From NCBI GenBank assembly GCA_031263625.1, contig JAISFK010000049.1, positions 1-12,827 of the forward strand: a stretch of 12,827 bases of DNA. The letters run 5' to 3'. Below, piece after piece: positions 1 through 6,051 of the stretch. Source of the DNA: Clostridiales bacterium (GTDB lineage Bacteria > Bacillota > Clostridia > WRLR01). The position numbers and the translations under genes are program-made. The notes beneath the pieces were generated by a model. That model did no database searches, had not been told where the DNA came from, and was given only the letters and a program-made list of their open reading frames with translations. Each line of letters starts with the position of its first letter. Position 1 is the stretch's first letter.

Positions 1-46
1 CAGAACTCATTCCGTCCCACAATGTTTTGAGTTCTTTTTTATCCAT
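1..46 (-). CDS. 5' end of a divergent gene of unknown function (partial)
   Basis: Read on the minus strand, an ATG at 46-44 opens a frame that stays open to the window edge and begins MDKKELKTLWDGMSS. A GGAGG ribosome binding site (complement of 55-59) lies 8 bases upstream. A plausible promoter lies further upstream at 77-105. Fifteen residues are too few to identify the protein. It is divergent to the inositol operon and shares its 220-bp control region, so it may be a regulator or accessory gene of the same pathway, but that is only inference from position. Confidence 0.6.
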   Translation of the reverse strand, partial: MDKKELKTLWDGMSS

Positions 47-62
47 TTTCAGTACCTCCAGA

Positions 63-93
63 TTGAAGATACCTTAATCATATCAGTTATAAT
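63..93 (+). promoter_or_regulatory. Candidate promoter for the inositol operon
   Basis: A perfect TATAAT lies at 88-93, preceded by TTGAAG at 63-68. The spacer is 19 bases, longer than ideal, so the -35 assignment is weak. If used, the transcript would begin near 100 and carry the truncated repeat element at 124-206 in its leader, ahead of iolG at 267. It overlaps the divergent promoter on the other strand. Confidence 0.35.
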
Positions 94-105
94 AAGCTTC
101 GTAAA
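77..105 (-). promoter_or_regulatory. Candidate sigma-70 type promoter for the divergent gene
   Basis: On the minus strand a TTTACG hexamer (complement of 100-105) is separated by exactly 17 bases from TATGAT (complement of 77-82). This is four of six and five of six matches to the consensus. It lies about 30 bases upstream of the start codon at 46, in an AT-rich stretch that contrasts with the GC-rich genes. Confidence 0.45.
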
Positions 106-123
106 TAATTATTTAACTATTCC

Positions 124-206
124 TTACCATAAACGCGAGTCAGTAATACTCGTTTCCTCTGTTCGACCGCAAATTGCGGTCGAAATCCCAATCGAACACG
201 AGTATA
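124..206 (+). mobile_element. MITE-like element, copy 1 (left-truncated)
   Basis: From TTACC at 124 to TATA at 203-206 this matches the right-hand three quarters of the complete copies at 2588-2691 and 6839-6943. The outer left end (the TATACTGACGAGC portion) is absent or diverged, so no target duplication can be read there. It keeps the palindrome of the family, here TCGACCGCAA/TTGCGGTCGA. It also keeps the ATACTCGT...ACGAGTAT arms that pair around that palindrome. It lies in the leader between the candidate operon promoter and iolG. Confidence 0.8.
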
Positions 207-209
207 ACT

Positions 210-236
210 AAGCGAAACAAGCGAAACAAGCGAAAC
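210..236 (+). repeat. Three tandem copies of a 9-bp unit
   Basis: AAGCGAAAC is repeated three times without change directly after the right end of MITE copy 1 and just before the iolG ribosome binding region. No function can be assigned. It could be an operator array or simple-sequence expansion. Confidence 0.8.
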
Positions 237-266
237 TAAACAATTTAAAGAAACGAGGCGCAGTCT

Positions 267-1337
267 ATGGAAAAGAGCATGGAAAAAAAGAAAAAAGAGG
301 ACATTCTGCGCATTGGGCTCGTGGGCACGGGCACAATCGGCAGGGCGCACATCGAGCGCGTCAACATGAAGCTGCAGGGCGGCAGGGTGACCGCCTGCGC
401 GGATCCGGCGGGCGAGTTCGGCGTGGAGGTGGCGCGGCAGTTTGGCATCCGGGGCTATGCCAATCCGGCCGACATGATAAACGATCCCGACATTGACGCC
501 GTCATGTGCGCCGCCGCCGACGAGCGCCACGAAGAATACGTTTTGGCGTCCATCAAGGCGGGAAAATTCGTGTTCTGCGAAAAGCCTCTCGCACCCAAGG
601 CCGACGCCTGCAAGCGGATCGTCGATGCGGAAGTCGCCGCCGGCAGGAAATTGGCGCGGGTTGGCTTCATGCGCCGCTATGACAGCGGCTACCTGCAGCT
701 TAAAGCGGCCATTGATTCCGGAAAGTACGGGCTTCCGCTGCTGCTGCACTGCGCGCACCGCAACCCGTCGGTTCCGGACACCTGGGACAACAGCATGGCG
801 GTGGAAAACTCCCTGGTTCACGAGATTGACGTTCTCAGATGGCTGCTCGGCGAGGACTACGCCTCCGCGGAAGTCCGCTGCGGGAAAAGCTCGCGCCGCG
901 GGCCGAGCGGCCTTCGCGATCCCCAGGTGCTGATCCTTGTGACAAAGTTGGGCGTTCGCATTGACGTGGAGTCTTATGTAAACAATCACAATGACTACGA
1001 CATCAAATGCGAGGTTGTTTGCGAGGACGCCGTGCTGAATATGCCCAAGCCCAGCCGCATATCCGTCAACGCGGGGGCGTTTGCGGGCCAGGGCATGTAC
1101 ACGGATTGCTATCAGCGCTTCGGCGACGCCTACGACGACGAGATCCGCGCGTGGATCAGCGCGTCCAAAGAGGGCTTTGCGGACGGGCCCGACGCCTGGG
1201 ACGGATATGCCTGCCAAGTGGCGGCGGCCGCCGCTTCCAGGGCCAGGGAAACCCAGACAGTCGTCGAAATTGCCTATGGCGAAACGCCCGCTCTGTATAG
1301 AGGCGAGCGCGCCGAAAGGAAAGGGGCGACATCCTGA
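267..1337 (+). CDS. iolG: Inositol 2-dehydrogenase-like Gfo/Idh/MocA oxidoreductase
   Basis: NAD-dependent cytosolic oxidoreductase expected to oxidise an inositol to 2-keto-inositol, the first step of the pathway. The 356-residue protein has an N-terminal Rossmann fold with GTGTIGRAH at residues 20-28. The family EKP motif lies at 105-107, with K106 as the likely catalytic lysine. VHEID at 184-188 carries the conserved active-site histidine H185. Known Bacillus IolG uses Lys97, Asp172 and His176. The same spacing here gives K106, N181 and H185, so the aspartate position holds asparagine. The first ten residues are a Lys/Glu-rich extension, and M5 could be an alternative start. The ribosome site (ACGAGG at 253-258) is modest. 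It overlaps the next gene by one base. Operon context supports iolG, but a dehydrogenase for another inositol stereoisomer (iolX-like) is possible. Confidence 0.75.
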   Translation: MEKSMEKKKKEDILRIGLVGTGTIGRAHIERVNMKLQGGRVTACADPAGEFGVEVARQFGIRGYANPADMINDPDIDAVMCAAADERHEEYVLASIKAGKFVFCEKPLAPKADACKRIVDAEVAAGRKLARVGFMRRYDSGYLQLKAAIDSGKYGLPLLLHCAHRNPSVPDTWDNSMAVENSLVHEIDVLRWLLGEDYASAEVRCGKSSRRGPSGLRDPQVLILVTKLGVRIDVESYVNNHNDYDIKCEVVCEDAVLNMPKPSRISVNAGAFAGQGMYTDCYQRFGDAYDDEIRAWISASKEGFADGPDAWDGYACQVAAAAASRARETQTVVEIAYGETPALYRGERAERKGATS

Positions 1338-2278
1338 TGATGAGTTTAGCGCTTTGCACGGATGTGCTGTCCGGCCTCTCTTTCACCGAAATGCTGGACA
1401 AGGTGAAGTCCTATGGAATCGGCGCGGTCGAAATGACCGCCGGCGGCTGGGGCGCGCAAAAGCATTGCGCCACAGGCGAGCTGCTCGCCTCCGCCGACGG
1501 CAGGAAACGCTTTCTGGCCGAGCTGGAAAAAAGGGATATGCGCATTTCCGCGCTCAACACGTCCTGCAACCCCCTCTGGCCCAGCGAAACCGGCAAGCGG
1601 TACGCCCGGTCCATGTATGAGTGCGCGGAGCTCGCCGGAAAGCTGGGCGTCAAAAAGCTGGTCGCGATGGCGGGGCTCCCGGCGGGGAACGAAACCGACA
1701 CCACGCCGAACTGGATTGTCTCCACAATATCCTGGCCGGACTTCATGGCGCCCGCGTATGAGTATCAGTGGGGCGTCGCCATCGCATGGTGGAAAGATTT
1801 TGCCAGGCACTGCAAAAACTGCGGCGTCGAGCAGATCGCGATTGAAGAATTTCCCGGCACGATGGTCTGGAGCGCCGAGACCCTGCTGAAGCTTCGCGGC
1901 GCCGTGGGCCCGGCAATCGGCATAAACCTGGATCCGTCCCACATGATGGTTTTAGGCGCCGATCCGATCGCCGCCGCGAGGGCGCTCAAGGGCTGCATAT
2001 ACCATGTGCACGGCAAGGACGCGCGCATGGAGCGCGGGCTTTCCGGCATAAACGGCATTCTTGAGCCCCGGCCCGTGACGGACGCCGCCGAGCGCGCCTG
2101 GAACTACGTGGCTGTCGGCTGCGGCAAGGATTTGCAGTGGTGGAAAGAGTTTTTCTCCGTTTTGAGCATGCTGGGCTATCGCGGCGACGTGTCGCTCGAA
2201 ATGGAGGATCTGACCATGAGCGTGGAGGCCGGGCTGCAAACCTCCATAGACGCCCTGAACGCCTGCATCAGCAAATGA
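1337..2278 (+). CDS. Sugar phosphate isomerase/epimerase family protein (TIM barrel)
   Basis: A 313-residue xylose-isomerase-like TIM barrel of the AP-endonuclease-2/COG1082 type, the superfamily that includes IolE, IolI and IolH. Likely metal-site residues are E170/E171 (IAIEEFP), D199 and H202 (LDPSH), H223/H225 (YHVHGKD) and E288 (SLEMED). It starts at the ATG that overlaps the iolG stop as TGATG, so the two are translationally coupled. By position it should act on a keto-inositol or related intermediate. It does not show the sequence I expect of IolE (inosose dehydratase) or IolI, so the reaction is unassigned. Because no other dehydratase candidate is visible here, it is the best candidate for that missing step, but this is inference. 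Confidence 0.8.
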   Translation: MMSLALCTDVLSGLSFTEMLDKVKSYGIGAVEMTAGGWGAQKHCATGELLASADGRKRFLAELEKRDMRISALNTSCNPLWPSETGKRYARSMYECAELAGKLGVKKLVAMAGLPAGNETDTTPNWIVSTISWPDFMAPAYEYQWGVAIAWWKDFARHCKNCGVEQIAIEEFPGTMVWSAETLLKLRGAVGPAIGINLDPSHMMVLGADPIAAARALKGCIYHVHGKDARMERGLSGINGILEPRPVTDAAERAWNYVAVGCGKDLQWWKEFFSVLSMLGYRGDVSLEMEDLTMSVEAGLQTSIDALNACISK

Positions 2279-2284
2279 GCCCGC

Positions 2285-2530
2285 GAGCCGGGCAGGTTGA
2301 CCGCGCCAGGACGCGCGCAGGGCCAGCGCAGGGCCAGCCCAGAGACTGCTCGCGCAGGGCTCGCGCAAGACTCGCGCAAGGCTTGCGCTAGGCCGGCGCC
2401 AAGCCGGCGCCAAGCTAGGCCCGCGCCTGGGCCGCGCCAGATCAGGCCCGCGCCTGGCGCACGCCGGGCCAGCGCAGGGCCGGCGCCGGGCCAGCCCAGA
2501 GACTGCCCGCGCCGGGCTCGCGCGGATTCG
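2285..2530. repeat. GC-rich low-complexity repeat spacer between operon genes
   Basis: Nearly the whole 284-bp gap between the isomerase-like gene and the transporter start is a patchwork of short GC-rich words (GGGCCAGCGCAGGGCC, GCCGGCGCCAAG, CTCGCGCAAG). A 36-bp unit at 2331-2366 recurs directly at 2488-2523 with two differences. The GCCGGCGCCAAG word is tandem near 2392-2414. The stretch encodes no credible protein on either strand and has no evident promoter or terminator. Its inverted GGCGCC-type words could form strong RNA structure inside the operon transcript. Confidence 0.75.
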
Positions 2531-2562
2531 CAAATACGCCATGACAAGGAGGGCGCTCTAGC

Positions 2563-2595
2563 ATGAACTTAACTGGGTACAGCAGGCTATACTGA
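2563..2595 (+). pseudogene. Original start of the GPH transporter gene, cut off by the MITE
   Basis: ATG at 2563 has an AAGGAGGG site at 2547-2554, about 8 bases upstream, the best ribosome binding site near this gene. It encodes MNLTGYSRL, then runs into the repeat element and stops at TGA 2593-2595. Deleting 2590-2691 (100-bp element plus one TA) joins CTA to ATT in frame. This gives MNLTGYSRLIRQDRVTGF, continuous with the transporter. This identifies the ancestral start codon. Confidence 0.85.
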
Positions 2596-2691
2596 CGAGC
2601 ATTTGAATTTACCATAAACGCGAGTCAGTAATACTCGTTTCATCTGTCCGACCGCAAATTGCGGTCGGAATCCCAATCGAACACGAGTATA
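2588..2691 (+). mobile_element. MITE-like element, copy 2 (complete) with TA duplication
   Basis: A 100-bp element (2590-2689) is flanked by TA at 2588-2589 and 2690-2691. It differs from copy 3 at about four positions. It consists of two adjacent foldable modules. The left arm pairs TACTGAC (2590-2596) with GTCAGTA (2624-2630). The right module pairs ATACTCGT with ACGAGTAT around an inner hairpin, TCCGACCGCAA/TTGCGGTCGGA. It encodes no transposase. TA duplication and small size fit a non-autonomous element mobilised by an IS630/Tc1-mariner type transposase, which is inference from known families. Confidence 0.85.
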
Positions 2692-4182
2692 ATTCGGCAA
2701 GACCGCGTCACGGGGTTCGAGAAGTTCGCCTTCGGGTGCGGGGAGATCTCCACAAACATAGTCTTTACCATCGCCACGTCCCTGCTTGTGACGTTCTACA
2801 CGGACGTGGTCCACGTCAGCCCCGCCGTAATCGGCCTGATTATCGCCGTGAGCCAGGTTTTTAACGGGCTGTCCGACATCAGCGCGGGCTTCATTATCGA
2901 CCGGACCCGATCCAAGTACGGGCGCGCCAGGGTCTGGATGCTCCGAATGTCCGTTCCCTACGCCGTCGCGGCGGTTCTGCTCATGGCGGTGCCGTCGCGG
3001 ATCGGAGGGCTCGCGCAGGCCGTCTACATTTTCGTCACCTACAACCTGATGCTGACGGTCGTGTATACGATGTTTCAGCTGCCGTTTGCCACGACAATGA
3101 CGTATATGACGCGCAGCCAAAAAGAGCGGTCGTCCATCAACATTGTCAGGATGGCGATGAGCCCCATAGGGAACATAATGATCACGCTCGTGTTCACGCG
3201 CGTCCTCTCCATCATGCCGGGCGGCGGCGAAGCCAGCCAGCGAAACTGGATTGTCCTGACCGCGATCTACGCGGCGGCGGCCGCCGCGATGATGCTGTTT
3301 TGCTTCGCGTCCGTGCGCGAGCGCGTCAAAGTGCTGGACGAATACGGCGAGGAGAAAGTGCCGCTCAAGAAAGCCGTCCCCGCGCTGTTCCAAAACAAAT
3401 ACTTTGTCATGCTGTTCCTGTTCTTCGTGGCGTTCGCGATGTACCAGACTTTTTCCGGGACGGTGACGACATATTACTGCAAATGGATCATCGGCGACAT
3501 GGCCATTATCGGAAATGTCAACACGGCCTGCTATGGCATTACGATTGTCGCCACGCTGGGGCTCGGCAAGATCATGCATTTGACCACGAAGCGCAACTGG
3601 TGCATTTTGGGCGCCCTGTTTATCGTCGCCGGCTCGCTGATTGTCCTAGCGGATCCCGCGAGCGTTGCGGTGGTCACGATCGGCGGCCTTTTGAGGGGCA
3701 TTGGCATGACGCCGATTTTGGGCATGATATTTACGATGATCGCGGACTCGATAGAATACGGCCAGTGGAAAACAGGCGCGCGGACCGCGGGCGCCATCCA
3801 GTCCGCGTCCACTTCGGGGCAGAAATTCGGGCAGGGCATCGGCTCCGCGCTGATAGGCGCCATCATGGCGGCATCCGGCTACAGCGGGGAGGCGGCTTCC
3901 CAAACGGCGCGCGCGCTGGAAACCATATCCGGCCTGTTTGTTTACGGGGTCGCGCTGCTGGGGTTTCTCATGATCGCGGTCCTGCTGTTTTACCGCCTGG
4001 ACAGAGAATACCCGGCCGTGATGCGGGATCTTGTGGCGAGGGAAGCCGGCAAGAACCAGGCGATAGAGAGCATCCTTAACGAAAATCCGGAGCTCATTCT
4101 TGCATATATCGGGGAACAAACTGGCGCGAGGGAAGCGGCGGAAACGCAGATCGCGCGGAATGTGGAAAGGGGGCAGCCATGA
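2659..4182 (+). CDS. GPH-family sugar:cation symporter, 5' end displaced by MITE
   Basis: Multi-pass inner-membrane carrier of the glycoside-pentoside-hexuronide:cation symporter family (MelB-like, major facilitator fold), here probably the inositol importer. It shows about 12 hydrophobic segments, the DRTRSKYGRARVWMLR loop after the second segment (the family D-x-T-x-S-x-x-G-R-x-R signature), and SIEYGQWKTGARTAGAIQSA in the second half. The frame is intact from the MITE onward. The natural ATG at 2563 is separated from it by two in-frame stops (2593, 2629) inside the element. The coordinates use a TTG at 2659 within the MITE, which has no convincing ribosome site, so expression is doubtful. 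Repaired length would be 505 residues, normal for the family. The stop overlaps the iolH start as ATGA. Confidence 0.8.
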   Translation: MRSESQSNTSIIRQDRVTGFEKFAFGCGEISTNIVFTIATSLLVTFYTDVVHVSPAVIGLIIAVSQVFNGLSDISAGFIIDRTRSKYGRARVWMLRMSVPYAVAAVLLMAVPSRIGGLAQAVYIFVTYNLMLTVVYTMFQLPFATTMTYMTRSQKERSSINIVRMAMSPIGNIMITLVFTRVLSIMPGGGEASQRNWIVLTAIYAAAAAAMMLFCFASVRERVKVLDEYGEEKVPLKKAVPALFQNKYFVMLFLFFVAFAMYQTFSGTVTTYYCKWIIGDMAIIGNVNTACYGITIVATLGLGKIMHLTTKRNWCILGALFIVAGSLIVLADPASVAVVTIGGLLRGIGMTPILGMIFTMIADSIEYGQWKTGARTAGAIQSASTSGQKFGQGIGSALIGAIMAASGYSGEAASQTARALETISGLFVYGVALLGFLMIAVLLFYRLDREYPAVMRDLVAREAGKNQAIESILNENPELILAYIGEQTGAREAAETQIARNVERGQP

Positions 4183-5084
4183 AAATCGCGTTCGACGCAG
4201 ACGTGCTGGCGAAGCAAATGAGCATTGGCGACATGGTACATCAGGTTGCGGACTGGGGCTACAGGCATATCGAGCAGTCGCCGCACCCGCGCATCAACCC
4301 GTTTTACAGGCATCCGCTGTTTTCAAGGGAATGCGAGGCAGAGTACAGGAGGGCCCTGCGCGAAACCGGCGTGGAGATAAGCTCTTTCATCGCGGTGTAC
4401 CGGTGGTCCGGCCCAAGCGAGGAGCAGCGCCGGATCGCCGTGGCTAACTGGAAAAAAATCGTGGAGCTCGCCGTGAATATGGGCGTCCAGGTTATCAACA
4501 CGGAGCTTTCCGGCGATCCGAGGCAGCAGGAGCTCTGCAACGGCATGTGGTTCAGATCCATGGACGAACTGCTGCCCCTGTTTGAAAAAGAGAGCCTGCG
4601 CGTCGAGATCCAGTCCCACCCCTACGATTTCTGCGAGCTGGGCGACGAGGCCGCGGATTTGGTGAAAAGCTTCCGCTCCGACAATCTGGCCTATGTCTAT
4701 TCCTGCCCGCACGGCTTTTTCTACGACAGGGGCAAGGGGGATGTCCGGCACATGCTGGAATACGCGGGCGACAGCCTCAGCCATGTGCTGTTCGCGGACA
4801 CGTTCAACCAGGAGCTGGACTGCCGGTATATCGTAAACCCGCCCTGGCTGGGCAGGGAGGACGCGGCCGTGCACCAGCATCTGGCGATGGGCGAGGGCGA
4901 CGTGGATTTTGGCGGCGTATTTGAAACGCTGAGAAAAATGGGCTTCGCGAAAAAAGTTTTCCCCGTCGGAGGCGAATCCATCGCCTGCGTGAGCTATTTC
5001 GGCTTCCCGGACAAAATGCAAAGGCAGGCCCCGGAAGCGCGCCTGCGCATAGAGCGGGAGCTTTTGGGGGATCGTGGGAAATAA
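4179..5084 (+). CDS. iolH: Inositol catabolism protein IolH
   Basis: A 301-residue TIM-barrel protein of the sugar phosphate isomerase/epimerase superfamily. I recognise IolH-type blocks: MKIAFDADVL at the start, DWGYRHIEQSPHPRINPFY at about 25-45, ETGVEISSFI, YRWSGP, GVQVINTELSGDP, VEIQSHPYDFCE at 142-153 and CRYIVNPPW. E143 and H147 are likely metal-site residues. IolH is part of the classical iol operon of Bacillus, but its exact reaction is not firmly established, so no reaction is given. ATG overlaps the transporter stop (ATGA) and follows a GGGGG site, indicating coupled translation. Confidence 0.87.
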   Translation: MKIAFDADVLAKQMSIGDMVHQVADWGYRHIEQSPHPRINPFYRHPLFSRECEAEYRRALRETGVEISSFIAVYRWSGPSEEQRRIAVANWKKIVELAVNMGVQVINTELSGDPRQQELCNGMWFRSMDELLPLFEKESLRVEIQSHPYDFCELGDEAADLVKSFRSDNLAYVYSCPHGFFYDRGKGDVRHMLEYAGDSLSHVLFADTFNQELDCRYIVNPPWLGREDAAVHQHLAMGEGDVDFGGVFETLRKMGFAKKVFPVGGESIACVSYFGFPDKMQRQAPEARLRIERELLGDRGK

Positions 5085-5127
5085 TGGAAAATCAAGGGAA
5101 AATAGATGACACTGGAGGGTTGGACAA

Positions 5128-6051
5128 ATGGCGCTTTGCTCATTGAAAGAACTGCTGTATCGCGCGGAAAAGCAAGATCGGGCCGTGGAGGCGTTCAACG
5201 TCGGCTCCATGGAAATGCTGATGGGCGCCGTGCTGGCGGCCGAAGAAGCTGGCAGCCCGATCGTGCTCCAGATCGCGGAAAAACGGCTCAAATTTTCCCC
5301 GCTGGAGCTGATGGGGCCAATGATGGTGAGCGCGGCGCGGCGCTCGGCGGTGGATATGGCGGTTCAGCTAGACCACGCCGCAAGCTTCCCCGTCATGGAA
5401 ATGGCGGCGGATATGGGCTTTACATCGATAATGTTTGACGGATCGCAGCTGAGCCTTGCCGACAACATCCGCGAAACTTCAAAAATCGCCGCCTGGGCGA
5501 GAAACAGGGGCTTGAGCCTGGAAGCGGAGATTGGCGTTTTGGGCGGCAGCGAGGGCGGCCCGGAAGGGCGGGCATTGCGCACCGATCCTGGCGATGCCGC
5601 CGAATTTGCCGAAAAAACCGGCTGCGACGCCCTTGCCATTTCTTTCGGCAACGCCCACGGGCACTACAGGGGGAAGCCGAAGCTGGACTTTGGCGCGCTG
5701 AAAGGCGTGTCCGAGCGCGCCGCCGGCGCGCCGCTCGTGCTGCACGGCGGCTCCGGCATACCGGCGGAGGATTTTCAAAAAGCGATAGCGCTTGGCATAA
5801 GAAAAATAAACATAGCGACCGCCGTGACGGACGCGGAGGTAGAGGGCGCGAAGCGGTATCTGGAGGGCGCGGAATCTCGCGGAAGCGGAAGCGGAAGCGG
5901 CAGTGGAAGCGGCGGCGGGGCCGACTATTTCGGGATGAACGAGGCGATTGTGGGCGCGGTCCGAGCCGCCGTCGCGGAGCATATCGGGATATTTGGGGGA
6001 AACGCCCCCATATCATACAATTCTAGCACAGGGAGGGCGACGCGAGCATGA
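5128..6051 (+). CDS. iolJ: Class II aldolase IolJ (6-phospho-5-dehydro-2-deoxygluconate aldolase)
   Basis: Zinc-dependent class II aldolase of the fructose-bisphosphate aldolase family. In this operon it would cleave 6-phospho-5-dehydro-2-deoxy-D-gluconate to DHAP and malonate semialdehyde. Visible motifs are AFNVGSMEM near the N-terminus, QLDHA with catalytic D82 and zinc ligand H83, EAEIGVLGG, NAHGHYRG at 175-182 with zinc ligand H177 or H179, LHGGSG with H206, and phosphate-site KINIATA at 226-232. Residues 252-264 are a pure Gly/Ser tract replacing the variable loop before the last helix. The start has GGAGG at 5114-5118, nine bases upstream. The stop overlaps iolC (ATGA). IolJ rather than glycolytic or tagatose aldolase is chosen from the neighbours. 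Confidence 0.85.
   Translation: MALCSLKELLYRAEKQDRAVEAFNVGSMEMLMGAVLAAEEAGSPIVLQIAEKRLKFSPLELMGPMMVSAARRSAVDMAVQLDHAASFPVMEMAADMGFTSIMFDGSQLSLADNIRETSKIAAWARNRGLSLEAEIGVLGGSEGGPEGRALRTDPGDAAEFAEKTGCDALAISFGNAHGHYRGKPKLDFGALKGVSERAAGAPLVLHGGSGIPAEDFQKAIALGIRKINIATAVTDAEVEGAKRYLEGAESRGSGSGSGSGSGGGADYFGMNEAIVGAVRAAVAEHIGIFGGNAPISYNSSTGRATRA
5881..5919 (+). repeat. In-frame GGAAGC-type microsatellite in iolJ
   Basis: A 6-bp unit GGAAGC and variants (GGCAGT, GGAAGC, GGCGGC) runs for 39 bases. It encodes alternating Gly-Ser ending in Gly-Gly-Gly, residues 252-264 of the aldolase. It sits in a surface-variable region and leaves all catalytic motifs intact. Confidence 0.85.

Noticed and set aside
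1337..2278. Naming the TIM-barrel gene iolE or iolI
   Set aside because: The characteristic IolE and IolI sequence blocks I know are not seen; only the superfamily is supported.
2331..2523. 36-bp direct repeats as a CRISPR remnant
   Set aside because: Only two copies, 121 bp apart, made of low-complexity GC-rich words, with the intervening sequence built from the same words; no cas genes nearby.
2587..3579. Long minus-strand frame opposite the transporter
   Set aside because: It runs antisense to a well-supported membrane protein and starts inside the MITE; its composition is typical of a GC-rich shadow frame.
5084..5146. Short frame overlapping the iolH stop (20 codons)
   Set aside because: It runs out of frame into iolJ, has no recognisable content, and the iolJ ribosome site lies within it.
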